The notes under the pieces: generated by a model
Told to the model about the DNA's origin: nothing
Database searches by the model: none
Seen by the model: the letters and a program-made list of their open reading frames with translations, nothing else
Translations under genes and position numbers: made by a program
DNA from: UBA6770 sp965660875
GTDB taxonomy: Bacteria; Bacteroidota; Bacteroidia; Flavobacteriales_G; Salibacteraceae
DNA length: 64,000 bases
Reading direction: 5' to 3'
NCBI GenBank assembly: GCA_965660875.1
Contig: CBFIBQ010000010.1
Coordinates: 1-64,000 of the forward strand
Shown: positions 19,128 to 27,734 of the stretch, in pieces
Layout: every line of letters begins with the position of its first letter
How positions within the stretch are numbered: position 1 is the stretch's first letter

Positions 19128-19493
19128 CTACTTTGAAAAGGCTATCATCTTTACTGCAATGATTAGCATAAGGAAACCAAATGCCCGCTTGAGCCACAGT
19201 TCAGATAGCCCCAAAGAAAGCTTTGAACCGAAGTAACCTCCAATTACAAAAGCTGCTGCTATAATAAGTCCGTATTTAATATTCAGAGCTCCTTGCTGAT
19301 GGTAGTTGTATGCGGCTAAAGCGCCTATGGGCATTAGCATAAGACCGATGCTGGTGCCTTGGGCGTTGTGTTGCGACATACCCAAGAAAAAAACCATGGC
19401 AGGCACCATAACGACTCCTCCGCCAATACCAAAAAGGCCGCTTAGTACACCTGCTGCCAAACCAATAAATATTAATAATAGAACTGTCTGCAT
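19128..19493 (-). CDS. Half-size TauE/SafE-family membrane protein
   Basis: This 121-aa protein has about four membrane segments and the family signature GLAAGVLSGLFGIGGGVVMVP at its N-terminus. Full TauE/SafE transporters (sulfite, sulfonate or organic anion export) have two such repeats in about 250 aa; this is a single repeat and complete, with a normal end. It would have to work as a dimer. It starts 3 bp after the stop of the 1090-aa gene and is probably co-transcribed with it. The substrate is not known. Confidence 0.85.
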   Translation of the reverse strand: MQTVLLLIFIGLAAGVLSGLFGIGGGVVMVPAMVFFLGMSQHNAQGTSIGLMLMPIGALAAYNYHQQGALNIKYGLIIAAAFVIGGYFGSKLSLGLSELWLKRAFGFLMLIIAVKMIAFSK

Positions 19494-19496
19494 AGC

Positions 19497-22400
19497 TTAA
19501 AAATCAAATCCCATAGACAAATGAAAGGTTGGCTCCAATATTTGGCCATCTTCCACACCATAGGCATAATCCAGTTTTAGGAAATAACCCAATAGCTTTG
19601 TTCTGAGTCCACCGCCAAATGATCCGATAATTGGATTTCGCTTATTGTCTAACCTAACGGTTATGGGCCCTTTAACCACCGTGATGGTATTGAATTCGTT
19701 GTCCTCAGAGAAAGGTGTTCGCCCATTCCACGCCGAACCAATGTCTCCAAAGGCTACGATTTGAAAATTATTAGTAAAATCTGATTTTAAAGGTTTTCGA
19801 GCAAAATATCGAAAAGCGGGAAACCTAATTTCGTTATTAATTACGCCGAACGAGTTTCCATTTCTAGCATTTTGTATAAAGCCTCTCATTGGGCTCGCGA
19901 GGGCTTGAAATGTATAATTCTGATCTTGAGCAATAGGAGTTTGTCTATTAAAACGTTCTCTTGCTGGGTTTATAGTAATCCAGTCATCAACGGAACCCAT
20001 GTAGTATACTAACTTACGCTGACCAAGAGAGGTACTTCCTGCTATGCGGCTCGCCCAAATCATATCTCTACTTATTTTTTGATAGTGCCTGTAGTCGAAC
20101 CCAAAAACATTCAAATCACTATTTATATCGTTTAGGAGCTGATAGCGCTCAGCAAAAACCTTAAACTTTGTTCCATAATACAAGTTCAAACCACGTGACT
20201 TAGCATTATCAAAAACCAGCTCTATCTTAGCACCCGGTTGACTTACTGTTTGATCTGGAGCCACTAAGCTTGCATCGTCCAAAGCTGCAACTACCGTTCT
20301 ATCCACCCGGAAGTTTACATCGCCTCGTATGGCAAAAAATTGATTTATGGGGTAATTTAATTTGTACTCTCCTTTGTATATAATCACCTTAGTAGCAGAT
20401 ACATCCGTAGTAAACTTTAAGCTCTGCCGTTTTATAACGTAACTTTTATCTAGGCGCTTGCTTCTATCGTGCAGTGCCATAAAAACCTCCAAACTGTTGT
20501 TATTAAAACCAAGTCGGGCGCCACCTTCAACCTTGTAATCTTGAAACAAATCAAACAAAGAAACCTTCATCAGCAAACCCAATCCCGGATTGGTGTATGG
20601 CCCACCATTGAATGGTTGATACAACTGATTAGCAAAATTAAAATCCATGGTTGAGGTAATGTTGGTGTAGGAAAAATTCATATTGTAATTGCGCTCTTGT
20701 GGCATCTTAAATTCCCTGTTTCTAGTGCTGTCTTTTGCACTCTTTGACTTACCTGTTACGAAATTGGTATTGATCCCTTCCTCTTCAGCATCTCGCTCTT
20801 CTCCACCAAACGTATAGTCCTCTATGTTCACATACTCCTCCTCTGGGTCCTCCGGCTCCTCGTCTTCGAGAATTACCGTTTGTACCTCAACCACTCGAAT
20901 ATCTTCTTCCTTCGCGTAGTCTTCAATATTGGATTGCCTTTGATTCGGATTTTCTCCACCCATTGCCTCATTGAGTTCTTCCTCGTTTTGCTCAACGCTT
21001 GTCTCATACAGGCGATATTTTTTTCTTTCGTATACCAAGTCAAGCGCCAAATTTTCTGGGTGGATAATTTGTTGCTCTCGAATACTTCTATCGTAATTGC
21101 TTAAAGGGTTCGTATTCACAACATATCGGTAATGTATGGATGTATCTACATTAGCAACCACACTGTCTAACCGGGCTATGTATCGATTTTTAACTCCGTT
21201 TTTGTCTCCTAAAAACACAAATTGGTTTTTACCATAAGGATATGGCTGTGTTTCGTCAGCAAAAGGGGTTTCAGAGAGCCTAATTAAGGGTTTACTTTTT
21301 CCTTTAAATAAAAACAAATCGCTCGTGGGGTTCATATCGTTTCTGAACTTTTTGTGACTAAACAAGGAGTCTGTAGGACGGTTACTTGAAAATACAATCT
21401 CCTCTTTTTCATTCACGTATTTTGGCTCTTTATCGTCGTAAATATCATCGGTTAGTTTTTTAACCGTATTCGCTTGAAGGTTGTACTCCCACAAATCCGA
21501 TTGCCCTTTTAAAGTCGCCGATAGAATCAGTTTGGTGCCATCAGGTGAAAAAGACATATCCACGACCTCATCTACCTTAAATACGGGCCTTTCGTAACCC
21601 ATTCCCGACTCTTTGTCAAACAATGTAAGGTAAGGCTCGGCATTTCTCTCCTCAATAACCGCCAAAACTTGTCCATCTGGCCTCCAGGCAATTAGCGGAT
21701 AAGAATAATCTGGAAGTCTATCGTAACGCACTCCACCTTTACTTAAGGTATGGCGTCTTTTTTTATCCAAATCCAATACTTGAACCTTGTAACGCCCCTG
21801 ATTGTTCTTTACGTATGCCAACTGATTCCCATCCGGACTTTTATTGATTTGGTAATACTCGCGCTTTTTTCGGGTCTTTGCATTGAGCTCTTTATCTTCA
21901 GGAAAATCGTCTTTGCTTTTTTCCATATCGTACTGCACCTGATAGTGCAACCAAGCATCTCTAGTTAACTCATTCAATGAAACACCTAAAACAAACAGAA
22001 ACCCGCTTTCAATACTTCTACTTACACGAGCCATGTATAACACATTGGGTATAACCTCTGGTCCGTAGACTTCCGCGATGTATTTCCAAATAGCATGGCC
22101 CGCATATGTTTTATCCTTTCCATTCAGATGATTAAATCGCTTAAAGCGATTCGTGATTACTCCATCTTTGATTCGATTATCTACCTCTACGCTCCATGGC
22201 CGAGATACGTATGAAACCAAACCATCAGTGTACCATTCGGGAATCGTCAACAAAGTGGCGTTTCGAATTACCTCTTTCCAATTGTCTCCAAAAAACATTT
22301 TCTTAATCAACATTTCGGATAACCCTTGACGCATCTGTAAATCGAATTGATTGTAATCGCCTTCGAAGTATAAAAATATATTGGAGCTGGCTATTTGGGT

Positions 22401-22769
22401 AACACCTCCAGTTCCTGTTTCCACGTCATCAAAATCGATATTGCTCTGCTTGTACTCCGATAGTTTGTTGTAAACGATAAAGTTGAGTTCACCACTAAAA
22501 CCAAACCCAATTTTCTTTTCTATAGATTTTAAGTGTTCTCGATAGTTTCTGGCCACATATTCCGATAATTTCTCTCCACCACGATATTGGTAAATCTTAT
22601 AATCCTTAAACTCGTAATAGGTCCAAAAAAACTGCTCGTGCTGTACACGATTTTTACCAAAAACTTGTCGCATACCATTGTTGAACTGAGCCGATACTTT
22701 TTCAGGAAAAAGTAAAAGAACCAAAACGGCAATGGCGATATAATTTCTAACGGGTTTCAACGCAAGCAA
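19497..22769 (-). CDS. Outer-membrane protein: peptidase-MA-like domain, WD40/TolB-like propeller and C-terminal beta-barrel
   Basis: This 1090-aa protein carries a signal peptide (to about residue 27). Residues 40-270 resemble gluzincin (peptidase MA) domains: the late motif IPEWYTDGLVSYVS (176-189) is kept, but where HExxH is expected (about 145-150) the sequence is QMRQGL, so catalysis is unlikely. Residues 300-560 contain TolB-type beta-propeller repeats (NKSPDGNQLAYV, AWRPDGQVLAV, SFSPDGTKLIL). An acidic linker (about 625-670) follows. The last 370 residues look like a BamA/surface-antigen-type barrel ending in LSMGFDF. The role is unknown. Confidence 0.8.
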   Translation of the reverse strand: MLALKPVRNYIAIAVLVLLLFPEKVSAQFNNGMRQVFGKNRVQHEQFFWTYYEFKDYKIYQYRGGEKLSEYVARNYREHLKSIEKKIGFGFSGELNFIVYNKLSEYKQSNIDFDDVETGTGGVTQIASSNIFLYFEGDYNQFDLQMRQGLSEMLIKKMFFGDNWKEVIRNATLLTIPEWYTDGLVSYVSRPWSVEVDNRIKDGVITNRFKRFNHLNGKDKTYAGHAIWKYIAEVYGPEVIPNVLYMARVSRSIESGFLFVLGVSLNELTRDAWLHYQVQYDMEKSKDDFPEDKELNAKTRKKREYYQINKSPDGNQLAYVKNNQGRYKVQVLDLDKKRRHTLSKGGVRYDRLPDYSYPLIAWRPDGQVLAVIEERNAEPYLTLFDKESGMGYERPVFKVDEVVDMSFSPDGTKLILSATLKGQSDLWEYNLQANTVKKLTDDIYDDKEPKYVNEKEEIVFSSNRPTDSLFSHKKFRNDMNPTSDLFLFKGKSKPLIRLSETPFADETQPYPYGKNQFVFLGDKNGVKNRYIARLDSVVANVDTSIHYRYVVNTNPLSNYDRSIREQQIIHPENLALDLVYERKKYRLYETSVEQNEEELNEAMGGENPNQRQSNIEDYAKEEDIRVVEVQTVILEDEEPEDPEEEYVNIEDYTFGGEERDAEEEGINTNFVTGKSKSAKDSTRNREFKMPQERNYNMNFSYTNITSTMDFNFANQLYQPFNGGPYTNPGLGLLMKVSLFDLFQDYKVEGGARLGFNNNSLEVFMALHDRSKRLDKSYVIKRQSLKFTTDVSATKVIIYKGEYKLNYPINQFFAIRGDVNFRVDRTVVAALDDASLVAPDQTVSQPGAKIELVFDNAKSRGLNLYYGTKFKVFAERYQLLNDINSDLNVFGFDYRHYQKISRDMIWASRIAGSTSLGQRKLVYYMGSVDDWITINPARERFNRQTPIAQDQNYTFQALASPMRGFIQNARNGNSFGVINNEIRFPAFRYFARKPLKSDFTNNFQIVAFGDIGSAWNGRTPFSEDNEFNTITVVKGPITVRLDNKRNPIIGSFGGGLRTKLLGYFLKLDYAYGVEDGQILEPTFHLSMGFDF

Positions 22770-22800
22770 AATAAAGGGCAGTAAAGGTAGTCATTAAATG

Positions 22801-22808
22801 TATTTTTG
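22801..22808 (+). promoter_or_regulatory. Candidate -7 element for the MBL hydrolase gene
   Basis: TATTTTTG matches TAnnTTTG, 52 bp before the start codon. No convincing -33 TTG. Confidence 0.4.
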
Positions 22809-22859
22809 CAGTATAAATGGACTCTGTAGACATAACCGAGACTTAAAAATTACTAAGTA

Positions 22860-23504
22860 ATGCCCACTCAAATAAAATCTTTTGTTTTTAGCCCCTTTCA
22901 GGAAAACACTTACGTAGTATTTGATGACACACTGAAGTGCGCAATTGTTGACCCGGGTTGCTACGAGCAGCGAGAAAAGGAAGAACTAAAAACTTGGATT
23001 GAAGCACATAACCTTCAGCCCGTTTTGTTGTTGAACACACACAGTCACCTCGATCATGTGTTTGGCAATGCCTTTGTTTCGCGCACTTGGAAGCTTAAGC
23101 CCCAAGTTCACCCATTGGATAGGCCCGTTTACGAACGTTTTGATGCTATGGCTCAAGCCTACGGAATTCCTGGAACTGAAACACCTCCGGAACCCAAGTA
23201 CAATTTAGCAGAAGGTAAGCCTATTTCCTTTGGCAATACGAGCTTAAACGTTCATTTCCTACCTGGTCATTGTCCCGGTCATGTAGCTTTTGAATGTGAA
23301 AAAGAAAACTGGATTATTGGAGGCGATGTGATTTTTCGGGGCTCGATAGGTAGAACGGATCTTCCGGGTGGAGATATGGATACTTTACTAGATTCGATTA
23401 AAAACAAACTACTGCGGCTGGATGAAAACCGTGTAGTTTACTCAGGTCATGGACCTGAAACCACCTTAAAAGCTGAAAAGGCAAGCAACCCTTTCTTGAA
23501 CTAA
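22860..23504 (+). CDS. MBL-fold metallohydrolase (glyoxalase II-like, YcbL type)
   Basis: This 214-aa metallo-beta-lactamase-fold hydrolase has the zinc motif H61-x-H63-x-D65-H66 (NTHSHLDH), a further His in LPGHCPGHVAFE, the bridging Asp in GGDVIFRGSIGRTDLPGGD and the last His in YSGHGPET. The arrangement is that of small type II glyoxalase-like thioesterases, which hydrolyse thioesters such as S-lactoylglutathione or other acyl-thiols. The true substrate is uncertain. It ends directly against the convergent outer-membrane gene. Confidence 0.9.
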   Translation: MPTQIKSFVFSPFQENTYVVFDDTLKCAIVDPGCYEQREKEELKTWIEAHNLQPVLLLNTHSHLDHVFGNAFVSRTWKLKPQVHPLDRPVYERFDAMAQAYGIPGTETPPEPKYNLAEGKPISFGNTSLNVHFLPGHCPGHVAFECEKENWIIGGDVIFRGSIGRTDLPGGDMDTLLDSIKNKLLRLDENRVVYSGHGPETTLKAEKASNPFLN

Positions 23505-24338
23505 TTATTTACTGGGTTCATCTGGATCAAAACCTTCTGGAAGTCCTATTGCATCTACTGGTGGGCAGTCTTTTAAACGATAGGGCCTACACAGAAAAAA
23601 ACGCAACGAGAAGGTAACTGGCCAGTATTGACTATTAAAATAAGGCATGTCGTACCTTCCTGAATTAAAAGTAAAGACATTCAATAGGGGCAATTCCACG
23701 GAGGGCACAATCATCAGTTTTTTTGTTGCTCTTACTCCCCAACCAATTCTGTAGTATAGGTAAGAATGCAGGGCACTTTGTGTTTTTTCTTCCAACCCAG
23801 GAAGGTTGGTATTGTAGCTTCTATTCGAAACCACGCCATAACCCACTTGACCGCCTATGGTGTGTTGTAAAAAAGTTTTGTCCGATAATTTATTTGCACC
23901 ACTAATTTCAATGTGTGCATTTGCAAAATGATCCGAAAAAGCATTTTCACCTGCATTTAAAGGAACGGAACCTGCAGGCGTTTGAAGCTGATTTTCGAAT
24001 CCTTCCTTTCCGTGCAACCAACGGTAGTTGATTCCGTAATTCCAATACTTAAAAAAATACAGATTGGTGATAAGGTGGTAACGCCCAAACTCAGCCGAAA
24101 AGCCCAATTGACCCGAAGGGCTAGAGTTAGTAACAAAAGTAGAGTCGCCAAATGAAGCTCCCTCTTCTTCTGGAGCATGGGCCAAGTGAAATGGGAAATT
24201 TACTCCCGGACCAAAATACCAGCCTGTTTTCTCAAACCGAGGAGGCTGTGGAAAGGCATCTTTCTTCTTGCGATTGTAGCCTTGAGAAAAAGCAGTTAAA
24301 ACCGCAAAAATTGCTAGTGTTAAGGTAATGGTCTTCAC
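23505..24338 (-). CDS. Outer-membrane-type protein downstream of kmo
   Basis: This 277-aa product starts with GTG, whose bases overlap the kmo stop (GTGA), so it is translationally coupled to kmo. A signal peptide (MKTITLTLAIFAVLTAFSQG) is followed by alternating aromatic/polar beta-strand sequence (GWYFGPGVNFPFHLA, NLYFFKYWNYGINYRW), suggesting a small outer-membrane barrel. I do not recognise a family. Coupling to a cytoplasmic monooxygenase gene may be simple operon crowding. Confidence 0.7.
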   Translation of the reverse strand: MKTITLTLAIFAVLTAFSQGYNRKKKDAFPQPPRFEKTGWYFGPGVNFPFHLAHAPEEEGASFGDSTFVTNSSPSGQLGFSAEFGRYHLITNLYFFKYWNYGINYRWLHGKEGFENQLQTPAGSVPLNAGENAFSDHFANAHIEISGANKLSDKTFLQHTIGGQVGYGVVSNRSYNTNLPGLEEKTQSALHSYLYYRIGWGVRATKKLMIVPSVELPLLNVFTFNSGRYDMPYFNSQYWPVTFSLRFFLCRPYRLKDCPPVDAIGLPEGFDPDEPSK

Positions 24339-25669
24339 AATGCGGCAAGTATCTCGTCTTCTATTTGCTGAGAATCCCAGATTTCTCTAATCTCGGATTT
24401 ACTCATGATGGTATCCATGATTTTTTCTTGTCTTTTTCCAATTGCCAAAGCTTCTGAATAAGGGGTATGACTAAAAGTGACCATGCTGTACAATGGCACC
24501 CATTTATCGGGGTACTTGTCGTAGATTTTTTTCTCGATTTTTTTTCTGAGTAGGAACATTTCATCGCCCACTAAATCGCGCATTTCAATATAATTTTGAA
24601 GGGCTAAATCAGCAATCGCGTCCCCATTCGGTTTTCTTACCTCGGAAAATTCCTCGAACATAGCCTCCCAGTTTTCTCCATGCTTTTCAGCCAATCGCCA
24701 CCATTCAGAGCAGTCTTCAAACCCAGAATTCATTCCTTGTCCATAGAATGGAACAATGGCGTGCGCCGAATCACCCATAAGAAGGATTTTGTCCGAAAAA
24801 TTCCAAGGCTCGCAACGAATAATTACCAAGGAAGCCGTAGGGTTGTCATGGTAATCCTGAATTAAATTTGGCATCAAGGGAACTGCATCGGGAAAGGTTT
24901 CGTTAAAAAACTGCATAATTTTCTCATCCGAATCCAGACTTGCAAAAGACGTTTCGCCCTCAAAAGGGAAGAAGAGTGTAACCGTAAAGCTTCCGTCCAA
25001 ATTGGGTAATGCGATCAGCATAAACTCACCACGCGGCCAAATGTGTAATGCATTTTTATCCATTCGGTGACTGCCGTCTTCGTTTGGCGGTATAACCAAT
25101 TCTTTATACCCATGGCGCAAGTAGGTTTGCGAGTAGTTGAATCGATCGGTTTTTTGAAGCCGGGTACGCACCGCTGAAAAAGCACCATCGGTGCCGTAAA
25201 TTCTAGAGGATTGCACTGCTGAAACTTCACCGGTTGTTGCGTCTTCAAACATTGCTTTGGCCGATCGAACGTCTACATCGGTGCAACGCTTATCAAAATA
25301 CAAGTTTACATTTTCATGTTCGGCAGCTTTAAGTATCAACTTTCTATTCAACTCTCCCCTAGATACGGAATAAATGGCTTCATCTTCTTTACCATAGGCT
25401 TGGTAAGTAATTTCGCCATCCACAGCATGCATTTTTCTGCCGTACATGGGTATTGAAATTTCATTTATTTCTTCTGCAATACCGGCAATTTCTAAGGCTT
25501 TCCAACCTCTATTGGAAAGTGCTAAGTTGATGGATCGCCCACCGATAAAATCAACATTTCTAATGTCCCCTCTCCTATCGTATACATCGACATGATATCC
25601 TTTTTTGGCAAGCATAACTGCCTGTAAGCTACCAACCAATCCTGCTCCTACTACGAGTGCCTTTTCCAT
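24335..25669 (-). CDS. kmo: Kynurenine 3-monooxygenase
   Basis: This FAD-dependent hydroxylase converts L-kynurenine to 3-hydroxykynurenine with NADPH and O2. The product has an N-terminal GxGxxG (VVGAGLVGS, G8/G10/G13), the substrate-side motif GGRSINLALSNRGW and the second FAD motif GDSAHAIVPFYGQGMNSGFEDC, all typical of KMO. The frame is also open to a TTG at 25681, but the ATG at 25669 lies one base after the stop of a small ORF and gives the usual N-terminus (444 aa). It is in the same unit as kynU, which uses its product. A C-terminal membrane anchor like that of eukaryotic KMO is not seen. Confidence 0.92.
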   Translation of the reverse strand: MEKALVVGAGLVGSLQAVMLAKKGYHVDVYDRRGDIRNVDFIGGRSINLALSNRGWKALEIAGIAEEINEISIPMYGRKMHAVDGEITYQAYGKEDEAIYSVSRGELNRKLILKAAEHENVNLYFDKRCTDVDVRSAKAMFEDATTGEVSAVQSSRIYGTDGAFSAVRTRLQKTDRFNYSQTYLRHGYKELVIPPNEDGSHRMDKNALHIWPRGEFMLIALPNLDGSFTVTLFFPFEGETSFASLDSDEKIMQFFNETFPDAVPLMPNLIQDYHDNPTASLVIIRCEPWNFSDKILLMGDSAHAIVPFYGQGMNSGFEDCSEWWRLAEKHGENWEAMFEEFSEVRKPNGDAIADLALQNYIEMRDLVGDEMFLLRKKIEKKIYDKYPDKWVPLYSMVTFSHTPYSEALAIGKRQEKIMDTIMSKSEIREIWDSQQIEDEILAAL

Positions 25670-25670
25670 T

Positions 25671-25787
25671 TTATTCGTCAAATTTTCTTTTAAAATAATT
25701 GCTTTTTCTGGGTCCCTTATTCGCCATTCTTGAAAATATTCGAACCATTACAATTCCAAAAATCAGTATGCCCAGTATCTCTAACAA
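25671..25787 (-). CDS. Possible small single-membrane-span protein between GNAT and kmo
   Basis: A 38-aa frame starting at TTG (25787) encodes one hydrophobic segment (LEILGILIFGIVMV) and a basic tail (RKSNYFKRKFDE), ending one base before the kmo ATG. The size and pattern resemble small Bacteroidota membrane proteins, but no family can be assigned. An ATG at 25844 is in the same frame, yet two consecutive stop codons (TAA TAG) separate it, so a longer version would need those removed. It may be real, or a remnant of a longer gene. Confidence 0.35.
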   Translation of the reverse strand: MLEILGILIFGIVMVRIFSRMANKGPRKSNYFKRKFDE

Positions 25788-25847
25788 TCTTACAATCTAT
25801 TAGTTTCCAAATGTAATTGTTGGTTGTTGGTTAAAATCTGACATTAC

Positions 25848-26366
25848 TCAATCCTTTTTCAAGTAATCTTCTCTCGTCAATTTATACACTTGCGTTTCCA
25901 TACCGTGATCTTCGGAAGCTTTCCAAAACTCAAACCCCATGCGCTCCATTACTCTAAATGACGCCTTGTTTTCTGTTACTGCTTCGGCAATAATTTCTGG
26001 TAATTTTAAGGTCTCAAAAGCGAATTGAATACAAGCAACACCTACTTCAGTAGCACAACCCTTACCCCATTTAGATTGAAACAAACGATAACCCATGTCA
26101 ATATTCCCATCCACTCTCTTTTTAAGTCCGCACCAGCCCCAACACGCTCCTTTTTCCTTGTCTATAATGGCCCAACGACCATACCCGTATTTTTCATAGT
26201 GGTCGTAATTCTCCAAAAACTCCATGGCTTCGCTAATACTATGAAATGAGGTATCGCCGGTGTAGCGAGTTACTTCAGGATCCAGATTCAAGGCATAAAA
26301 CATTTGCGCATCCGTCACCTTTAACTCCCGCAAATAAAATCGCTCTGTCTCTAAAACCTTATTCAT
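25848..26366 (-). CDS. GNAT-family N-acetyltransferase (RimJ-like)
   Basis: This 172-aa protein has the GNAT fold pattern: N-terminal TERFYLRELKVTDAQ, an acetyl-CoA loop region KWGKGCATEVG and C-terminal NKASFRVMERMGFEF. The sequence is of the Acetyltransf_3/RimJ type, members of which acetylate protein N-termini or small amines. It starts 2 bp after the kynU stop, so it lies within the kynurenine unit; whether it acetylates a pathway intermediate is not known. Confidence 0.88.
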   Translation of the reverse strand: MNKVLETERFYLRELKVTDAQMFYALNLDPEVTRYTGDTSFHSISEAMEFLENYDHYEKYGYGRWAIIDKEKGACWGWCGLKKRVDGNIDMGYRLFQSKWGKGCATEVGVACIQFAFETLKLPEIIAEAVTENKASFRVMERMGFEFWKASEDHGMETQVYKLTREDYLKKD

Positions 26367-26368
26367 AA

Positions 26369-27646
26369 TTACTCACTCACTGCTCGATTAAGTATCTCAG
26401 AAAACTTAAAACAATCTTGAAAACTGTTATAGATAGGTACAGGTGCAATTCTGATTACATTCGGCTCCCTCCAGTCCGCAATCACGCCATTTTTCGTTAA
26501 GTAATCGAACAGTTTTTTGCCCTGACCATGAACGAGAATCGAGAGTTGAGCTCCACGCTCGGCCGAGTCTTTAGGCGTTATTATCTCAAATGAAACCGAG
26601 CCGTTCAGTTCAGAAACTTGTTGGATGCAATATTCGAGAAATGCGGTAAGCTGTACCGATTTTTTTCGGAGATTTTCCATGCCAATTGAAGCATGCAAAT
26701 CCACTGCCACTTTGTGCACTGCCATAGCCAATACCGGGGCATTACTTAACTGCCAAGCCTCCGCGGACTGAATCGGTTTGAACCCCTTCTCCATCAAAAA
26801 ACGCGTTTCTTTATCGTGTCCCCACCAACCGGCAAACCGATTGAGGTCAGGGTTTTTGCAGTGCTTTTCATGCACAAATACGCCCGAAACACTTCCAGGA
26901 CCCGAGTTTAGATATTTATAAGAACACCAGCAAGCAAAGTCTACGTTCCAGTCGTGCAATTGCAGCGGTACGTTGCCAGCGCCATGAGCGAGATCCCAGC
27001 CTACTATGGCGCCTTGAGCATGCCCAGCCTCTGTTATGGTCTTCATGTCGAATACTTGGCCCGTATAATAATTTACTCCACCAATCATAACCAAAGCAAG
27101 CTCATCGCCTACTTGTTCAATAGTTTTAAGCACATCTTCTGTTCGAATGGTATGTTCCCCCTCGCGCGGGAACAACTCGACCAAAGCCTCCTCTGGATCT
27201 AACCCATGATATTTTACTTGAGTTTCCAAGGCATATTGATCTGAGGGAAATGCCTTTCCTTCGCATATTATCTTATATCGTTCGGGTTTGGGTTGGTAAA
27301 AAGACACCATCATAAAGTGCAAATTGGCCGTTAAACCGTTCATAGCGACAACCTCAGTGGGTTTTGCGCCGACGATTTTTGCAAGGGGCTCAGCAAACAT
27401 TTCGTGGTAAGAAAACCAAGGATTTTTTGCTTCAAAGTGACCCTCTACTCCATATTTACCCCAATCGTCTAACTCTTGTTGCAGGGCCGCTTTAGCTCCT
27501 TTTGGTTGTAAGCCTAAACTGTTTCCAGTAAAATAAATGCAATTTTCGCCTTGGTGTTGTGGGAATATAAACTCATTTCTATATCCGTTCAGCGGATCCT
27601 TTTCATCCAAACTTTTAGCAAAATCTTTATCCCATTTGAAATCCAT
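26369..27646 (-). CDS. kynU: Kynureninase
   Basis: This 425-aa PLP enzyme cleaves 3-hydroxykynurenine (or kynurenine) to 3-hydroxyanthranilate (or anthranilate) and alanine. It has the family start IYFTGNSLGLQPK, D218 in VGWDLAHGAGN (PLP ring nitrogen) and the Schiff-base lysine K244 in WCSYKYLNSGPG. Length fits the family. It is first in a unit kynU-GNAT-kmo-OMP and divergent from hemL across an 88-bp region. A -7-like TACATTTG (27693-27700) lies upstream. The tryptophan dioxygenase, arylformamidase and 3-hydroxyanthranilate dioxygenase are not in this window. Confidence 0.95.
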   Translation of the reverse strand: MDFKWDKDFAKSLDEKDPLNGYRNEFIFPQHQGENCIYFTGNSLGLQPKGAKAALQQELDDWGKYGVEGHFEAKNPWFSYHEMFAEPLAKIVGAKPTEVVAMNGLTANLHFMMVSFYQPKPERYKIICEGKAFPSDQYALETQVKYHGLDPEEALVELFPREGEHTIRTEDVLKTIEQVGDELALVMIGGVNYYTGQVFDMKTITEAGHAQGAIVGWDLAHGAGNVPLQLHDWNVDFACWCSYKYLNSGPGSVSGVFVHEKHCKNPDLNRFAGWWGHDKETRFLMEKGFKPIQSAEAWQLSNAPVLAMAVHKVAVDLHASIGMENLRKKSVQLTAFLEYCIQQVSELNGSVSFEIITPKDSAERGAQLSILVHGQGKKLFDYLTKNGVIADWREPNVIRIAPVPIYNSFQDCFKFSEILNRAVSE

Positions 27647-27676
27647 TACGCTACTTTTTTGTCTATTTAATAAGGT

Positions 27677-27700
27677 TATTTTTGCAAACCTTCAAATGTA
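27677..27700. promoter_or_regulatory. Divergent -7 elements between kynU and hemL
   Basis: Plus strand TATTTTTG (27677-27684, for hemL) and minus strand TACATTTG (27693-27700, for kynU) both match TAnnTTTG and lie 8 bp apart in the 88-bp divergent gap. Neither has a TTG at the ideal -33 distance. Confidence 0.45.
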
Positions 27701-27734
27701 GTTAAAGCCTAGTAAATAAAAGACTTTCAAAGTA

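Noticed and set aside
25671..25790. Membrane segment fused to the N-terminus of kmo
   Set aside because: Checking the junction base by base shows the hydrophobic segment is in another frame and ends at TAA just before the kmo ATG.
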